43,156 bases of DNA from Streptococcus lactarius (GCF_016642265.1 NZ_MRXX01000017.1:9144-52299), one strand, 5' to 3'. Shown: positions 9,355 to 19,473, counted from the stretch's first letter. Translations and numbers: made by a program. The notes: generated from the letters alone by a model not told the origin.

Positions 9355-11030
9355 TGTATCAAGCCTTATATCGAAAATACCGGAGCCAGACCTTTGGCCA
9401 ATTGGTTGGCCAGCAAGTGGTGGCACGGACATTGAGACAAGCAGTGGAGCAAGATAAGATCAGCCATGCCTATCTCTTTTCTGGTCCTCGTGGAACTGGG
9501 AAAACCAGTGTGGCCAAGATCTTTGCCAAGGCCATGAACTGCCCTAATCAAGTCAATGGAGAGCCTTGTAACGACTGCTATATCTGTGAAGCCATTACCA
9601 ATGGGAGCTTAGAAGATGTCATCGAGATCGATGCGGCCTCTAACAATGGGGTCGATGAGATTCGTGATATTCGCGACAAATCAACCTATGCGCCAAGTCT
9701 TGCTAAACACAAGGTCTACATCATCGATGAAGTGCACATGCTCTCTACTGGTGCTTTCAATGCCTTGTTAAAGACATTGGAAGAGCCAACGGAAAATGTG
9801 GTCTTTATCCTCGCAACAACGGAGTTGCACAAAATTCCTGCGACGATTCTATCACGGGTGCAACGCTTTGAATTCAAATCGATCAAACTGCCAGATATTG
9901 TTCACCATTTGGAAAGTATCTTAGCCAAAGAAAGCATTTCTTATGAAGCAGATGCTGTGCAGATTATCGCCCGGCGTGCTGAAGGTGGTATGCGGGATGC
10001 CTTGTCTATTTTGGACCAAGCCTTGAGTCTAACAGCAGGTAGTGAGTTGACAACAGCGATTGCTGAAGAGATCACCGGCTCCATCAGTCTTGCTGCTCTT
10101 GACCAGTATGTAGCTGCGATCCTAGCTCGTGATGCGACAGCGGCGCTGGACCAGCTCGCGATTATCTTTGATAATGGGAAGAATATGGCCCGTTTCGTCA
10201 CGGACTTGCTCCAATACCTGCGTGATCTGTTAATTGTCCAAACAGGTGGAGAAAATACCCATGCTAGTGACTTGTTTGCGGCTAATCTATCGGTAGATCA
10301 AGCTCGACTATTTGCCCTTATTGATCAGGCGACGACCAGTCTAGCGGATATCAAAAACAGCTTGCAACCGCGCATTTATACGGAGATGATGACCATCAAA
10401 TTGGCCGAAATGACGGGACAAACTTCAACGTCGGCCACTGTTGAAGTGCCTTCCAATGTGTTGGCTCAGCTAGAAGAGCTGAAGAAAGAAGTCGCTCAAC
10501 TCAAGCAAGAAGTGGCCCAAGCTGGAGACAATCTATCTAGTTCCAAGCCACCAGTAACCCGCCCAACCAAGTCTAATAAGGCTTACCGGGTCGATCGAAA
10601 CAAGGTCAATGCGATCTTGCAAGAAGCGGTTGAAAATCCAGAACTGGCACGGACCAACTTGATCCGGCTTCAAAATGCTTGGGGAGAGATTATCGAAAGT
10701 CTAGGAGGTGCAGATAAAGCCCTCTTGATCGGATCGCAGCCAGTTGCTGCCAATGAGAACCATGCGATTTTGGCTTTTGAATCGGCCTTCAATGCTGAAC
10801 AGACCATGAAGCGGGACAACCTCAATACTATGTTTGGCAATATCCTCAGCAATGCTGCCGGTTTTTCACCTGAGATCTTAGCGATTTCTTTGGAAGAGTG
10901 GACTAAGATTCGAGCTGAATTTTCATCTAAAGCGCGTGGACAAAAGGCTGAAGTAGTCGCAGAAGAAGAGAGCGTCATCCCAAAAGAATTCGATTTTTTG
11001 TCTAATAAAATTACCGTACAAAACGATTAA
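9354..11030 (+). CDS. dnaX: DNA polymerase III gamma/tau subunit
   Basis: DnaX is the ATPase of the clamp loader, which loads the sliding clamp and links polymerase cores. The protein has 558 residues. Walker A GPRGTGKT is at residues 44-51, a zinc module is formed by Cys63, Cys72, Cys75 and Cys78 (C-x8-CxxCxxC), Walker B VYIIDEVH is at 121-128, and sensor segment LATTELHKIP follows. A coiled-coil-like stretch near residues 365-390 (QLEELKKEVAQLKQEVAQ) precedes the tau C-terminal domain. I saw no slippery frameshift sequence like that of E. coli. It starts on the A of the preceding TAA, so expression is coupled to the fRMsr gene. Confidence 0.95.
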   Translation: MYQALYRKYRSQTFGQLVGQQVVARTLRQAVEQDKISHAYLFSGPRGTGKTSVAKIFAKAMNCPNQVNGEPCNDCYICEAITNGSLEDVIEIDAASNNGVDEIRDIRDKSTYAPSLAKHKVYIIDEVHMLSTGAFNALLKTLEEPTENVVFILATTELHKIPATILSRVQRFEFKSIKLPDIVHHLESILAKESISYEADAVQIIARRAEGGMRDALSILDQALSLTAGSELTTAIAEEITGSISLAALDQYVAAILARDATAALDQLAIIFDNGKNMARFVTDLLQYLRDLLIVQTGGENTHASDLFAANLSVDQARLFALIDQATTSLADIKNSLQPRIYTEMMTIKLAEMTGQTSTSATVEVPSNVLAQLEELKKEVAQLKQEVAQAGDNLSSSKPPVTRPTKSNKAYRVDRNKVNAILQEAVENPELARTNLIRLQNAWGEIIESLGGADKALLIGSQPVAANENHAILAFESAFNAEQTMKRDNLNTMFGNILSNAAGFSPEILAISLEEWTKIRAEFSSKARGQKAEVVAEEESVIPKEFDFLSNKITVQND

Positions 11031-11053
11031 CTCATGAATTTTTTATAGATTCA

Positions 11054-11062
11054 TGGTAGAAT
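11054..11062 (+). promoter_or_regulatory. Leaderless-type promoter of the DUF3272 gene
   Basis: TGG-TAGAAT at 11054-11062, seven bases before ATG 11069. No ribosome site is visible. Confidence 0.6.
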
Positions 11063-11068
11063 AGTTCT

Positions 11069-11269
11069 ATGAATAGAAAACAATTTGCAGTGTTAGCAGT
11101 CTTTACTGCTCTAGAAACCTACTTTTTCAATGAGGCGACTATGGAGGGTCAAATGCTCTTTGCCCTCTTTTTGGCCTTCTTGATTTTGCGCAATCTCCAA
11201 ACAGCCTATGTGGTAGAGAAAATTGCCAGTGCCATTGAAAAAGAAATCAACAAAAAAAGCCGAAAATAA
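11069..11269 (+). CDS. DUF3272-type small membrane protein
   Basis: A 66-residue protein that I place in the streptococcal DUF3272 family by its pattern MNRKQFAVLAVFTALETYFF. It has hydrophobic stretches at about residues 6-18 and 28-48 and a charged, Lys-rich end (EKEINKKSRK). Its function is unknown. The ATG lies seven bases after a strong extended -10, and no Shine-Dalgarno precedes it, so it is a candidate leaderless mRNA. It follows dnaX by 38 bp, and a strong terminator closes the group. Confidence 0.75.
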   Translation: MNRKQFAVLAVFTALETYFFNEATMEGQMLFALFLAFLILRNLQTAYVVEKIASAIEKEINKKSRK

Positions 11270-11273
11270 AGAA

Positions 11274-11316
11274 AACCTTTTGAAAATGGAGTATCACATT
11301 TTCAAAAGGTTTTTTC
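11274..11316 (+). terminator. Strong terminator
   Basis: Perfect 15-bp stem AACCTTTTGAAAATG (11274-11288) / CATTTTCAAAAGGTT (11297-11311), 8-nt loop, T-run. Confidence 0.9.
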
Positions 11317-11347
11317 TGATTCGGTGTATCCTGCAACCTGTCATTTA

Positions 11348-11356
11348 TGGTATACT
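11348..11356 (+). promoter_or_regulatory. Extended -10 promoter before the lipoprotein
   Basis: TGG-TATACT at 11348-11356. The 18-bp block ending in the following ATG differs from that before the DUF3272 gene at only two bases. Confidence 0.6.
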
Positions 11357-11362
11357 AGTTCT

Positions 11363-11437
11363 ATGCAAATTTTCACTGATCCTATGAGTCTAGGGTTGTT
11401 TTTACAAGTGCGTGAAGGAATCCAAGTCTTTCTATAG
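11363..11437 (+). CDS. Possible 24-residue leaderless ORF
   Basis: ATG 11363 is seven bases after the -10, as for the DUF3272 gene, and opens a 24-codon frame (MQIFTDPMSLGLFLQ...) ending in TAG at 11435. I do not recognise the peptide. It could be a leader peptide for the lipoprotein, the start of a gene lost by deletion, or chance. Confidence 0.3.
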   Translation: MQIFTDPMSLGLFLQVREGIQVFL

Positions 11438-11480
11438 GTGAAGAGAAAATAAAAAAATATTTTAGGAGTGTGAAAGATAA

Positions 11481-11885
11481 ATGTCTAAAATGAAAAAAAT
11501 AATTGCGATGGTTCTTCTTTCTCTTGGTTTGGTTCTGATTGCGGCTTGCAGTAGCTCTCCGGCTAAACTGGAAGGCAAATGGAAAGTCCAAACGGGCGAT
11601 AAGAAAAATGGTGAGCTTGTTTTTACAAAAGATACTGTAACAGTTGATGGTGAAAAGTATCCCTATAAACAAAAGTCGATTGAAAGAAAAGAGGGGATTG
11701 TATACTACAAAATTGAACAAGATGGTGAGTCTTATTCAGTGATTTTCCCAGATCCGAATAAAAATATTGCCATCATGATTCAACCAACTTCAAAAGACAA
11801 TGATTTGAGTGGCCTCTTGCTCTATGCCATGAATAAAAAAGAGAAACCAAACTACGAAGAGTATGCCAAGAAATACTTGAAATAG
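11481..11885 (+). CDS. Small lipoprotein with GKW motif
   Basis: A 134-residue exported lipoprotein of unknown function. It has a Lys-rich start, a hydrophobic core and a lipobox ending in Cys23 (LIAAC-SSS). The mature part begins KLEGKWKVQTGDKK, echoing the LVGKWK motif in the outer domains of the four paralogs at 3342-7933, and a small beta-barrel fold is plausible. ATG 11481 follows AGGAG (11464-11468) by 12 bases, a long spacing; ATG 11490 would be even further. The 24-codon ORF lies upstream and the repeat/terminator follows. Confidence 0.8.
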   Translation: MSKMKKIIAMVLLSLGLVLIAACSSSPAKLEGKWKVQTGDKKNGELVFTKDTVTVDGEKYPYKQKSIERKEGIVYYKIEQDGESYSVIFPDPNKNIAIMIQPTSKDNDLSGLLLYAMNKKEKPNYEEYAKKYLK

Positions 11886-11923
11886 ACTTGGGTGAGAAGA
11901 TTAACATTTGAAATTATTACTGC

Positions 11924-11985
11924 GTCTTGTTCGACAATCCAAAGATAATTGAGAGGCTAGGACTTTTGTCTCAGCCTCTTTTCTT
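11924..11985 (+). terminator. Dispersed terminator repeat, copy 2
   Basis: Same sequence block as positions 1-60. Here the hairpin is well formed, GAGGCTAGGAC / GTCTCAGCCTC, followed by a T-rich tract. It separates the lipoprotein from the convergent birA gene. Confidence 0.7.
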
Positions 11986-11994
11986 TACTTGTTT

Positions 11995-12930
11995 TCACCA
12001 TTTGGTCAAGGAGATTTCACCGCTATTGAGCCAGATTTCTTTTTTCTTGTCCAATTGGACCAAGAGTTGGCCGGTATCGGAGATGTCTTTGGCGAGGCCT
12101 TGATAGGTCTGTTGGTTCTGCTCAAAGGTGACAGTTCGTCCTAGGACTAGGGAGCGCTCTTTATACAGGTAGACCAGCTCGTCGACATCCATTTGGAAAA
12201 ATTCCTTCCAGATTTCGCAGATGAGGCTATTCCGAGTGATGGGGCAAGGACCTTCAAACAAGGAACCGGCCTTGGTTTTTAGCTCTTCTGGGAAAGTAGA
12301 GATAGCCATATTGAAGCCGACTCCAATAATGACATCTGTGACAAGACCGGTTTCAATCGAGGTAATGGCTTCCGTTAGGATACCGCCAATTTTCTTTTCA
12401 CGGTAATAAATGTCATTGACCCATTTGATAGAAACATCTATCAAGGTCAAGTTTTTAATCGCTTTACAGATAGCTGCAGCGACCATGAGGGTATAAGGGG
12501 GGAGCCCCGCAGGTGGGAGTTGGGGCTTGAGATGAAGGGACATGTAGATACCACCTTGATCTGGACAGTAGTAGCTACGGCCAAATCGTCCCTTCCCTGC
12601 AGATTGAGAATTGGCTAGGTAGAGCGTATTGCCTTCATGATTGGCTTCCATCCCTAATTTGGCATCCAATTGAGTAGAGCTACAATGTTCGTTTAGAGAA
12701 ACGTTCAAGTGGGTGTTGCTTGCGATCACTTCAGGTAGTAAAATGTCACCTGAGATGAGTCTATAACCTTTCTTTTTGAGGGATTCGATGACGACTCCCT
12801 CTTTTTCCAAGCGTTGGATGGCTTTCCAGATAGAGGTGCGAGAAACGCCTAACTCCTTGGCTAGTTGCTCTCCGTTGACGTAGTCATCTGCTTGGGATAG
12901 GGTTTGAAAAAGAATTTCGTGTGTTTTCAT
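11995..12930 (-). CDS. birA: Biotin protein ligase / biotin operon repressor BirA
   Basis: BirA joins biotin to carboxyl-carrier proteins such as AccB and, in its two-domain form, represses biotin genes. From ATG 12930 the protein has 311 residues. An HTH domain covers about residues 1-60 (NGEQLAKELGVSRTSIWKAIQ), followed by a ligase domain with GKGRFGR (112-118) and KWVNDIYY...KIGGIL. The start is fixed by GGAGG just upstream on the minus strand. A longer in-frame start would read back into galR. The galR stop lies eight bases upstream and overlaps the birA ribosome site, so the two genes look coupled, an uncommon pairing. Confidence 0.92.
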   Translation of the reverse strand: MKTHEILFQTLSQADDYVNGEQLAKELGVSRTSIWKAIQRLEKEGVVIESLKKKGYRLISGDILLPEVIASNTHLNVSLNEHCSSTQLDAKLGMEANHEGNTLYLANSQSAGKGRFGRSYYCPDQGGIYMSLHLKPQLPPAGLPPYTLMVAAAICKAIKNLTLIDVSIKWVNDIYYREKKIGGILTEAITSIETGLVTDVIIGVGFNMAISTFPEELKTKAGSLFEGPCPITRNSLICEIWKEFFQMDVDELVYLYKERSLVLGRTVTFEQNQQTYQGLAKDISDTGQLLVQLDKKKEIWLNSGEISLTKW

Positions 12931-12938
12931 AGGACCTC

Positions 12939-13967
<1,029 letters not shown>

Positions 13968-13992
13968 CTACCTAAAGTATACTCTAAATACC

Positions 13993-14018
13993 AGTAAAAA
14001 GAAATAGATTTTACTAAA
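13993..14018. promoter_or_regulatory. GalR half-sites in the galR upstream region
   Basis: AGTAAAA (13993-13999) and TTTTACTAAA (14009-14018) repeat the half-site of the galK operators in inverted orientation, but with nine extra bases between the arms. Weak evidence for GalR autoregulation. Confidence 0.4.
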
Positions 14019-14092
14019 TGTTTACAGGTCTGAATGAGCAAAAGGGATTATAAATAAGCAAATTAAAATAATAAATCATCATATTCAATATA

Positions 14093-14129
14093 CGAAACCG
14101 TTTACATTGCAATTGAATAATGGTACAAT
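14093..14129 (+). promoter_or_regulatory. Promoter of the hexosaminidase gene with overlapping cre
   Basis: -35 TTTACA (14101-14106), 17-bp spacer and extended -10 TGG-TACAAT (14121-14129). A cre-like site on the minus strand (TGTAAACGGTTTCG, 14093-14106) matches the CcpA consensus except for its last base and covers the -35, so CcpA binding would repress. Confidence 0.7.
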
Positions 14130-14154
14130 ATCTATGAAGAAAGGAGGTCGCTTT

Positions 14155-16566
14155 ATGAAAAAAATCCTGTATCCATCTGCAGCCCTATTAACGGCTTTTG
14201 CTTTATTATCAGTCCAAACAGCAAAAGCAGATACAGCTCAAGCACCGGATCAAGCCAATGAACCGGCAGCAACAGTAGAAGAGGTTGTAGCTTCTCCAGC
14301 TCCAGAAACTTCCACAGAAAATCAGGGAGAAGTGGCCGAAACACCGACTACAACAGACCGTTCAGCCGTCCCTGCAGCCTCCCCAACGGTAGCATCGACA
14401 GAGACGACATCTCCTGAAGTGGAAAAATTGATTGAAAACATGCCACTCAAACAAAAGGTCACTCAAATGATTATGCCGGATTTCCGTAAGTGGCAGGAGG
14501 CGAATCAGGAGTCACCTCAAGATCTGACTAAAGTTAATGCTGAAGTAGCGGAAGCTATTGATAAATATGATTTTGGGGGCGTTATTCTTTTTGCTGAGAA
14601 TGTGAAAGAAACCAAGCAGACCCTAGCTCTGACCCAAGATATGCAAAAGGCAGCCATTGAAAACAAGGCCAATAACGGAAAGATTCCGCTATTGTTAGCG
14701 ATCGACCAAGAAGGGGGCATCGTCTACCGCTTAGGAACAGGAACAGCCCTTCCTGGAAATATGGCTATCGGAGCCACTAATGATCCCAAGCTAGCTAAAG
14801 AAGCTGGCCAAATCATCGGTCGTGAGTTATCTGCTCTCGGTTTAAATGTTGATTTTGCACCCGTGCTAGATACCAATAACAATCCACAAAACCCTGTCAT
14901 TGGGCTTCGTTCCTTCTCCTCTGATCCAAACCGTGTTGCTTACTTAGGAATTCCGATGATGAAGGGAATTCAGGACTACAATGTGGCCGTCGCTGCTAAG
15001 CATTTTCCGGGTCATGGAGATACAGCGGTTGATTCCCATACAGGTCTCCCATTGGTGGATAAATCTCTTGCCGAACTTGAAAAATTAGAACTCCTTCCAT
15101 TCAAAAAAGCTATGGATGCAGGTGTAGACCTCTTGATGACAGCTCATATCCAATACCCACAAATTGAAAAAGATCAGGTTGTGTCAAAAGAAACTGGTGA
15201 GAAAATCTATGTACCAGCGACACTCTCTGATGATATCTTAACGGGATTGGTACGGAAGAAATACGGCTATAAGGGTGTGATTGTCTCCGATGCCATGGGA
15301 ATGGACGCCATCGCTAAGAACTTCGGTGAGGTGGAAGCTGTGAAGATGGCGATCAAGGCAGGAGTTGACCTGGTCTTGATGCCAACGACCCTTCGCAGTA
15401 AAACCGATTTGACCAAGATTGATACCATTGTCGATGAAGTGGTTCGTGCGGTGCAAACGGGTGACATCTCAGAAGATCGTTTAAATGAGTCGGTTCGTCG
15501 GATCCTCACCCTCAAAGAAAAACGTGGGGTCCTGAATTTTGATCCAAGTGCTCGCACGCCTGAAAAAGCTGAGGAAGAAGTAGGTTCCAACCTCAATCGT
15601 GATCTGGAACGCAAGATTGCAGCAGCAGCGGTGACAGTTGTAAAAAATGAAGACCATACCTTGCCATTTAAGGTCCAAAAAGGGGATCATGTCCTATTAT
15701 TAGGAGCTTTTGAAAATGAAGTTCCTGGACTAAATTTGGGCATGCGTCGCTTAATAGCGGATGGGGTTCTTCCAAAAGATACCTCCTTTGTGGCGAAGAA
15801 CTTCACCAAAGAATCCACGCTTGATAGTCTAAAAGAAGACCTCGAAAAAGCCACTCACATCGTAGTGATTTCAGAGATCGGCTATGAGGGGCAACTGGAT
15901 AAAGATTTCTGGAGGACCAAGATCCCAACGGAAATCATCCATTATGCCAACACCAAGCAGAAGAAGGCAGCTATCCTTTCGATCTCCAAACCTTACGATG
16001 TAGCCAACTATCCAGCGGCTAAAGCCATTTTAGCAGTCTATGGAAATAAGGGAATGGATCCAACGGAATCTCTCAAACCAGACAATGCCTTTGGTCCGAA
16101 TATTCCTGCAGGTGTGGAAGTCATCTTCAATGGTAAGGAACACATAGGTACTTTACCGGTGGATATTCCAAAAATTGTAGATGGGAAAATGTCGAAAACA
16201 GAGTATGCCTATCGCATTGGTCATGGCCTCTTCTATCCAGCACCTGCTCCATTACCGACCCCAGAAGCTTCGGATCCAACTCCATCAACACTCGATCCAA
16301 CCCATCAGACAAAACCAGTAGTGGTTGGCAACACTGGAACACAGGTCCTTGCTAGCAAGCAAGAAAAAGTTCGTCCTCTTGATGGTCCACAAGTCACTCC
16401 GATTTCTGTGTCACATGACACTGCTCAGGCTCCTGTCAGTGTATCCGATAGTCCTGCTTCATCGGTATTGCCAAAGACCGGTCAAACCGAGAACATCCTA
16501 GCCCTTATGGGTGTTAGCCTCTTAACCTTCCTTGGATCTTTTATCTATCCGAGAAAGAAAAATTAA
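14155..16566 (+). CDS. Cell-wall-anchored GH3 beta-N-acetylhexosaminidase
   Basis: An exported family 3 glycoside hydrolase of the NagZ/beta-N-acetylglucosaminidase type, 803 residues. ATG 14155 follows AAGGAGG by seven bases. It has a signal peptide (about 1-26, ending AKA-DT), a low-complexity Pro/Thr/Glu stretch to about residue 105, and a GH3 barrel with IDQEGGIVYRL, KHFPGHGDTAVDSH (starting at Lys282; Asp/His pair of NagZ enzymes) and VSDAMGMD (predicted nucleophile Asp379). A second domain is followed by a Pro/Thr-rich linker and the sorting signal LPKTG (772-776), hydrophobic tail and RKKN. It should release terminal GlcNAc/GalNAc from glycans outside the cell. Its position between galR and galK suggests supply of host-glycan sugar. 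Confidence 0.92.
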   Translation: MKKILYPSAALLTAFALLSVQTAKADTAQAPDQANEPAATVEEVVASPAPETSTENQGEVAETPTTTDRSAVPAASPTVASTETTSPEVEKLIENMPLKQKVTQMIMPDFRKWQEANQESPQDLTKVNAEVAEAIDKYDFGGVILFAENVKETKQTLALTQDMQKAAIENKANNGKIPLLLAIDQEGGIVYRLGTGTALPGNMAIGATNDPKLAKEAGQIIGRELSALGLNVDFAPVLDTNNNPQNPVIGLRSFSSDPNRVAYLGIPMMKGIQDYNVAVAAKHFPGHGDTAVDSHTGLPLVDKSLAELEKLELLPFKKAMDAGVDLLMTAHIQYPQIEKDQVVSKETGEKIYVPATLSDDILTGLVRKKYGYKGVIVSDAMGMDAIAKNFGEVEAVKMAIKAGVDLVLMPTTLRSKTDLTKIDTIVDEVVRAVQTGDISEDRLNESVRRILTLKEKRGVLNFDPSARTPEKAEEEVGSNLNRDLERKIAAAAVTVVKNEDHTLPFKVQKGDHVLLLGAFENEVPGLNLGMRRLIADGVLPKDTSFVAKNFTKESTLDSLKEDLEKATHIVVISEIGYEGQLDKDFWRTKIPTEIIHYANTKQKKAAILSISKPYDVANYPAAKAILAVYGNKGMDPTESLKPDNAFGPNIPAGVEVIFNGKEHIGTLPVDIPKIVDGKMSKTEYAYRIGHGLFYPAPAPLPTPEASDPTPSTLDPTHQTKPVVVGNTGTQVLASKQEKVRPLDGPQVTPISVSHDTAQAPVSVSDSPASSVLPKTGQTENILALMGVSLLTFLGSFIYPRKKN

Positions 16567-16575
16567 GGAATTTAG

Positions 16576-16611
16576 AATCTCAATTGGATGACCTCCTAAT
16601 TGAGATTTTTT
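16576..16611 (+). terminator. Terminator of the hexosaminidase gene
   Basis: Perfect 10-bp stem AATCTCAATT (16576-16585) / AATTGAGATT (16598-16607) followed by TTTT. Its T-tract overlaps the left arm of the GalR palindrome. Confidence 0.85.
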
Positions 16612-16629
16612 AGTAAAATTTTACTAAAA
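16608..16629. promoter_or_regulatory. GalR operator O1 (perfect 22-bp palindrome)
   Basis: TTTTAGTAAAA directly followed by its exact reverse complement TTTTACTAAAA. The form is typical of LacI/GalR operators. Its centre lies 105 bp from that of O2. Confidence 0.75.
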
Positions 16630-16712
16630 TTCTCTATTTGCATCCAATGCATCTCTTAACCTATCTGATAAAGAAAAACCGAATTTATCAAGAGATTTTT
16701 TGTTGTTAATTT

Positions 16713-16734
16713 TTTCAATAAAATTTTACTAAAA
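16713..16734. promoter_or_regulatory. GalR operator O2 next to the galK promoter
   Basis: Same 22-bp layout as O1 with two mismatches in the left arm (TTTCAATAAAA) and a perfect right arm. It ends five bases before the galK -35. Confidence 0.7.
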
Positions 16735-16738
16735 ATGC

Positions 16739-16788
16739 TTGAAAACAGTTATTATATTGTTTATAATACAGGTATAAAAACGTTTACA
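16739..16788 (+). promoter_or_regulatory. galK promoter and cre-like site
   Basis: -35 TTGAAA (16739-16744), 17-bp spacer, -10 TATAAT (16762-16767). A cre-like site on the minus strand (TGTAAACGTTTTTA, 16775-16788) has one mismatch to consensus and lies at the predicted transcription start. Confidence 0.75.
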
Positions 16789-16809
16789 AAATCATTAAAG
16801 GAGTTCCCT

Positions 16810-17988
16810 ATGGCTACACCCATTACTCGTCAGCAATTACGTGATCGCTTTCAAACCCTTTTTGGACTAGAAGCCGACCATACCTTCTTCTCACCTGGTC
16901 GGATCAATCTGATTGGTGAACACACAGACTACAACGGAGGACACGTCTTCCCGGCTGCAATTACCCTTGGGACCTATGGAGCTGCAAGAAAACGTGAGGA
17001 CAAACTCTTGCGTTTCTTTTCAGATAACTTCAAAGACAAGGGGATCATTGAAGTCCCATTGGACAACCTTCATTATGAAAAAGAGCACAACTGGACCAAC
17101 TATCCAAAAGGCGTGCTTCATTTTTTACAAGAAGCTGGCCACGTCATTGATACCGGGATGGATGTCTATGTCTACGGCACGATTCCAAATGGAGCTGGAC
17201 TCTCCTCTTCAGCCTCACTTGAGCTCTTGATTGGTGTGATCGCTGAAAAGCTGTTTGATCTCAAGTTGGATCGCCTCGATTTGGTCAAGATCGGAAAACA
17301 AACGGAAAATCACTTCATCGGGGTTAATTCTGGTATCATGGACCAATTTGCCATCGGTATGGGGGATGATCAACGCGCTATTTATCTAGATACTAATACT
17401 TTAGAATATGATCTGGTGCCGCTTGATCTCAAAGACAATGTCGTGGTCATCATGAATACCAACAAACGCCGTGAATTGGCTGATTCCAAATACAATGAAC
17501 GCCGCGCCGAATGTGAAACAGCTGTCTCTGAACTTCAGGCAAAATTAGCTATCCAAACTCTTGGAGAATTGGATATCTGGACCTTCGATGCCTATAGTTA
17601 TTTGATCAAAGATGCCAATCGCATCAAACGGGCTCGTCATGCTGTACTTGAGAACCAACGGACCCTCCAAGCCCGTAAGGCACTTGAAGCAGGTGATCTG
17701 GAAGGCTTTGGTCGTCTCATGAATGCTTCCCACGTATCCTTGGAGCATGATTATGAAGTGACAGGGCTAGAATTGGATACCTTGGTACATACTGCCTGGG
17801 AACAAGAAGGCGTCCTGGGCGCTCGTATGACCGGAGCAGGCTTTGGTGGTTGTGCCATTGCCCTTGTCAACAAAGATAAGGTTGAGGCTTTTGAGGAAGC
17901 TGTCGGCAAACGCTATGAGGAAGTCGTTGGCTATGCGCCAAGTTTCTACATTGCAGAGGTTGCTGCGGGGACACGGGTACTTGATTAA
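16810..17988 (+). CDS. galK: Galactokinase
   Basis: GalK phosphorylates galactose to galactose-1-phosphate, the entry to the Leloir pathway. ATG 16810 follows AAGGAG, giving 392 residues, normal for the family. The GHMP-kinase signatures are present: [15 protein letters not shown] (residues 30-44) and [15 protein letters not shown]. An in-frame ATG at 16735 lies inside the promoter and is rejected. A 12-bp gap containing a ribosome site leads into galT. Control by GalR and CcpA is inferred from the upstream sites. Confidence 0.96.
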   Translation: MATPITRQQLRDRFQTLFGLEADHTFFSPGRINLIGEHTDYNGGHVFPAAITLGTYGAARKREDKLLRFFSDNFKDKGIIEVPLDNLHYEKEHNWTNYPKGVLHFLQEAGHVIDTGMDVYVYGTIPNGAGLSSSASLELLIGVIAEKLFDLKLDRLDLVKIGKQTENHFIGVNSGIMDQFAIGMGDDQRAIYLDTNTLEYDLVPLDLKDNVVVIMNTNKRRELADSKYNERRAECETAVSELQAKLAIQTLGELDIWTFDAYSYLIKDANRIKRARHAVLENQRTLQARKALEAGDLEGFGRLMNASHVSLEHDYEVTGLELDTLVHTAWEQEGVLGARMTGAGFGGCAIALVNKDKVEAFEEAVGKRYEEVVGYAPSFYIAEVAAGTRVLD

Positions 17989-18000
17989 AAAGGAGATAGG

Positions 18001-19473
18001 ATGACAGAACTGGTATTAGATGCATTTGTCACAGCCATCATTGATGCAAGTGACTATGAAGAGATGGATCGGATTTATCTAAAAAACCGCGTTATGAGTC
18101 GCATTGGAGAAGAAGGGTTAGACGCCCCAGCTCATCAGGCTGACTTGATCGCGCTCAAAAATCAGTTGGTGGAGCTTGCAGTCGCTAATAGTAAGATTCC
18201 AGATAGCATGGCCGCAAAAGACAGTCTGGGTGCGGAGTTGATGGATTGGGTCACCCCCAGTCCGAGTCAGGTCAATCGTCGTTTCTGGGAGACCTACCGT
18301 CAGTCCAAGGAAGATGCGATTGCGGATTTCTATGCCCTCTCTAAGCACAATGATTATATCAAGGTCAATGCCATTGCAAAAAATATTGCCTTCGAGACAG
18401 AGACCCCTTATGGGACGATCGAAATTACCATCAATCTGTCAAAACCTGAAAAAGACCCCAAAGACATTGCGGCTGCTAAAAATGCCAAGGTGCGTCATTA
18501 TCCTGCTTGTCAATTGTGCTTTGAAAATGAAGGCTATCAAGGTCGTCTAGACCATCCAGCCCGGGCCAATCACCGGATTATCCGCTTTGATATAGCGGGG
18601 CAGGAGTGGGGCTTCCAGTATTCTCCTTATGCTTACTTTAACGAACACTGCATTTTCCTTTATAGTCAGCACATCCCCATGTCTATTAACCGCAAGACCT
18701 TTGAGCGACTCTTGACCATTGTCGAGACTTTCCCAGGTTATTTTGCAGGTTCTAATGCCGATCTCCCAATTGTAGGAGGTTCTATCCTAACCCACGAACA
18801 TTACCAAGGTGGTCGACACACCTTTGCCATGGAGCTGGCTACTGTGGAGGAAAGCTTTACAATTTCGGGATTTGAAGCCGTGTCACTAGGAATTGTCAAC
18901 TGGCCTATGTCGGTTCTCCGCTTGCAATCGGATGACAAGGCGCAATTGATTGAACTGGCAGACCATATCTTAGAAAGCTGGCGAGGTTACTCGGATCCAG
19001 CTGTGCAAGTCTTAGCCACATCTGACGGTCAACCCCATCATACCATTACCCCCATTGCACGAATCCGCGATGGGCATTATGAACTGGACTTGGTGCTCCG
19101 TGACAACCAAACCTCACCAGAGCATCCAGATGGCATTTACCACCCACATGCGGATGTCCAACACATCAAAAAAGAAAATATCGGCCTGATCGAAGTCATG
19201 GGTCTAGCCATTTTGCCACCTCGACTCAAGGAAGAGCTCAAGCAGGTCCAAGATTATCTGCTTGGACGAGAAAGCAGTGTGGCTAGTTACCACCAAGACT
19301 GGGCGGATGACTTGAAAGCCACTCACCCATCCATCACAGACGAAGTAGAGGCAGAGGCCCTTGTCCGTGAATCAGTCGGTCAGATCTTTGCGCGCGTGCT
19401 GGAAGATGCCGGTGTCTACAAGCGAACAGCAGAAGGCCAAGCAGCCTTTAGACGCTTTGTCGCGACACTTTAA
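18001..19473 (+). CDS. galT: Galactose-1-phosphate uridylyltransferase (type 2)
   Basis: GalT exchanges UMP between UDP-glucose and galactose-1-phosphate. At 490 residues this is the long Firmicute class rather than the E. coli type of about 350 residues. Visible segments are the Cys-containing region [27 protein letters not shown], and [15 protein letters not shown], which contains the active-site His cluster. It starts 12 bp after galK with GGAG upstream (AAAGGAGATAGG). It ends 64 bp before galE, where a further promoter may lie. Confidence 0.95.
   Translation: MTELVLDAFVTAIIDASDYEEMDRIYLKNRVMSRIGEEGLDAPAHQADLIALKNQLVELAVANSKIPDSMAAKDSLGAELMDWVTPSPSQVNRRFWETYRQSKEDAIADFYALSKHNDYIKVNAIAKNIAFETETPYGTIEITINLSKPEKDPKDIAAAKNAKVRHYPACQLCFENEGYQGRLDHPARANHRIIRFDIAGQEWGFQYSPYAYFNEHCIFLYSQHIPMSINRKTFERLLTIVETFPGYFAGSNADLPIVGGSILTHEHYQGGRHTFAMELATVEESFTISGFEAVSLGIVNWPMSVLRLQSDDKAQLIELADHILESWRGYSDPAVQVLATSDGQPHHTITPIARIRDGHYELDLVLRDNQTSPEHPDGIYHPHADVQHIKKENIGLIEVMGLAILPPRLKEELKQVQDYLLGRESSVASYHQDWADDLKATHPSITDEVEAEALVRESVGQIFARVLEDAGVYKRTAEGQAAFRRFVATL

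Noticed and set aside
10480..10530. Programmed frameshift in dnaX
   Set aside because: The AAG-rich stretch encodes an in-frame coiled coil; no A-AAA-AAG slippery site with downstream hairpin was seen.
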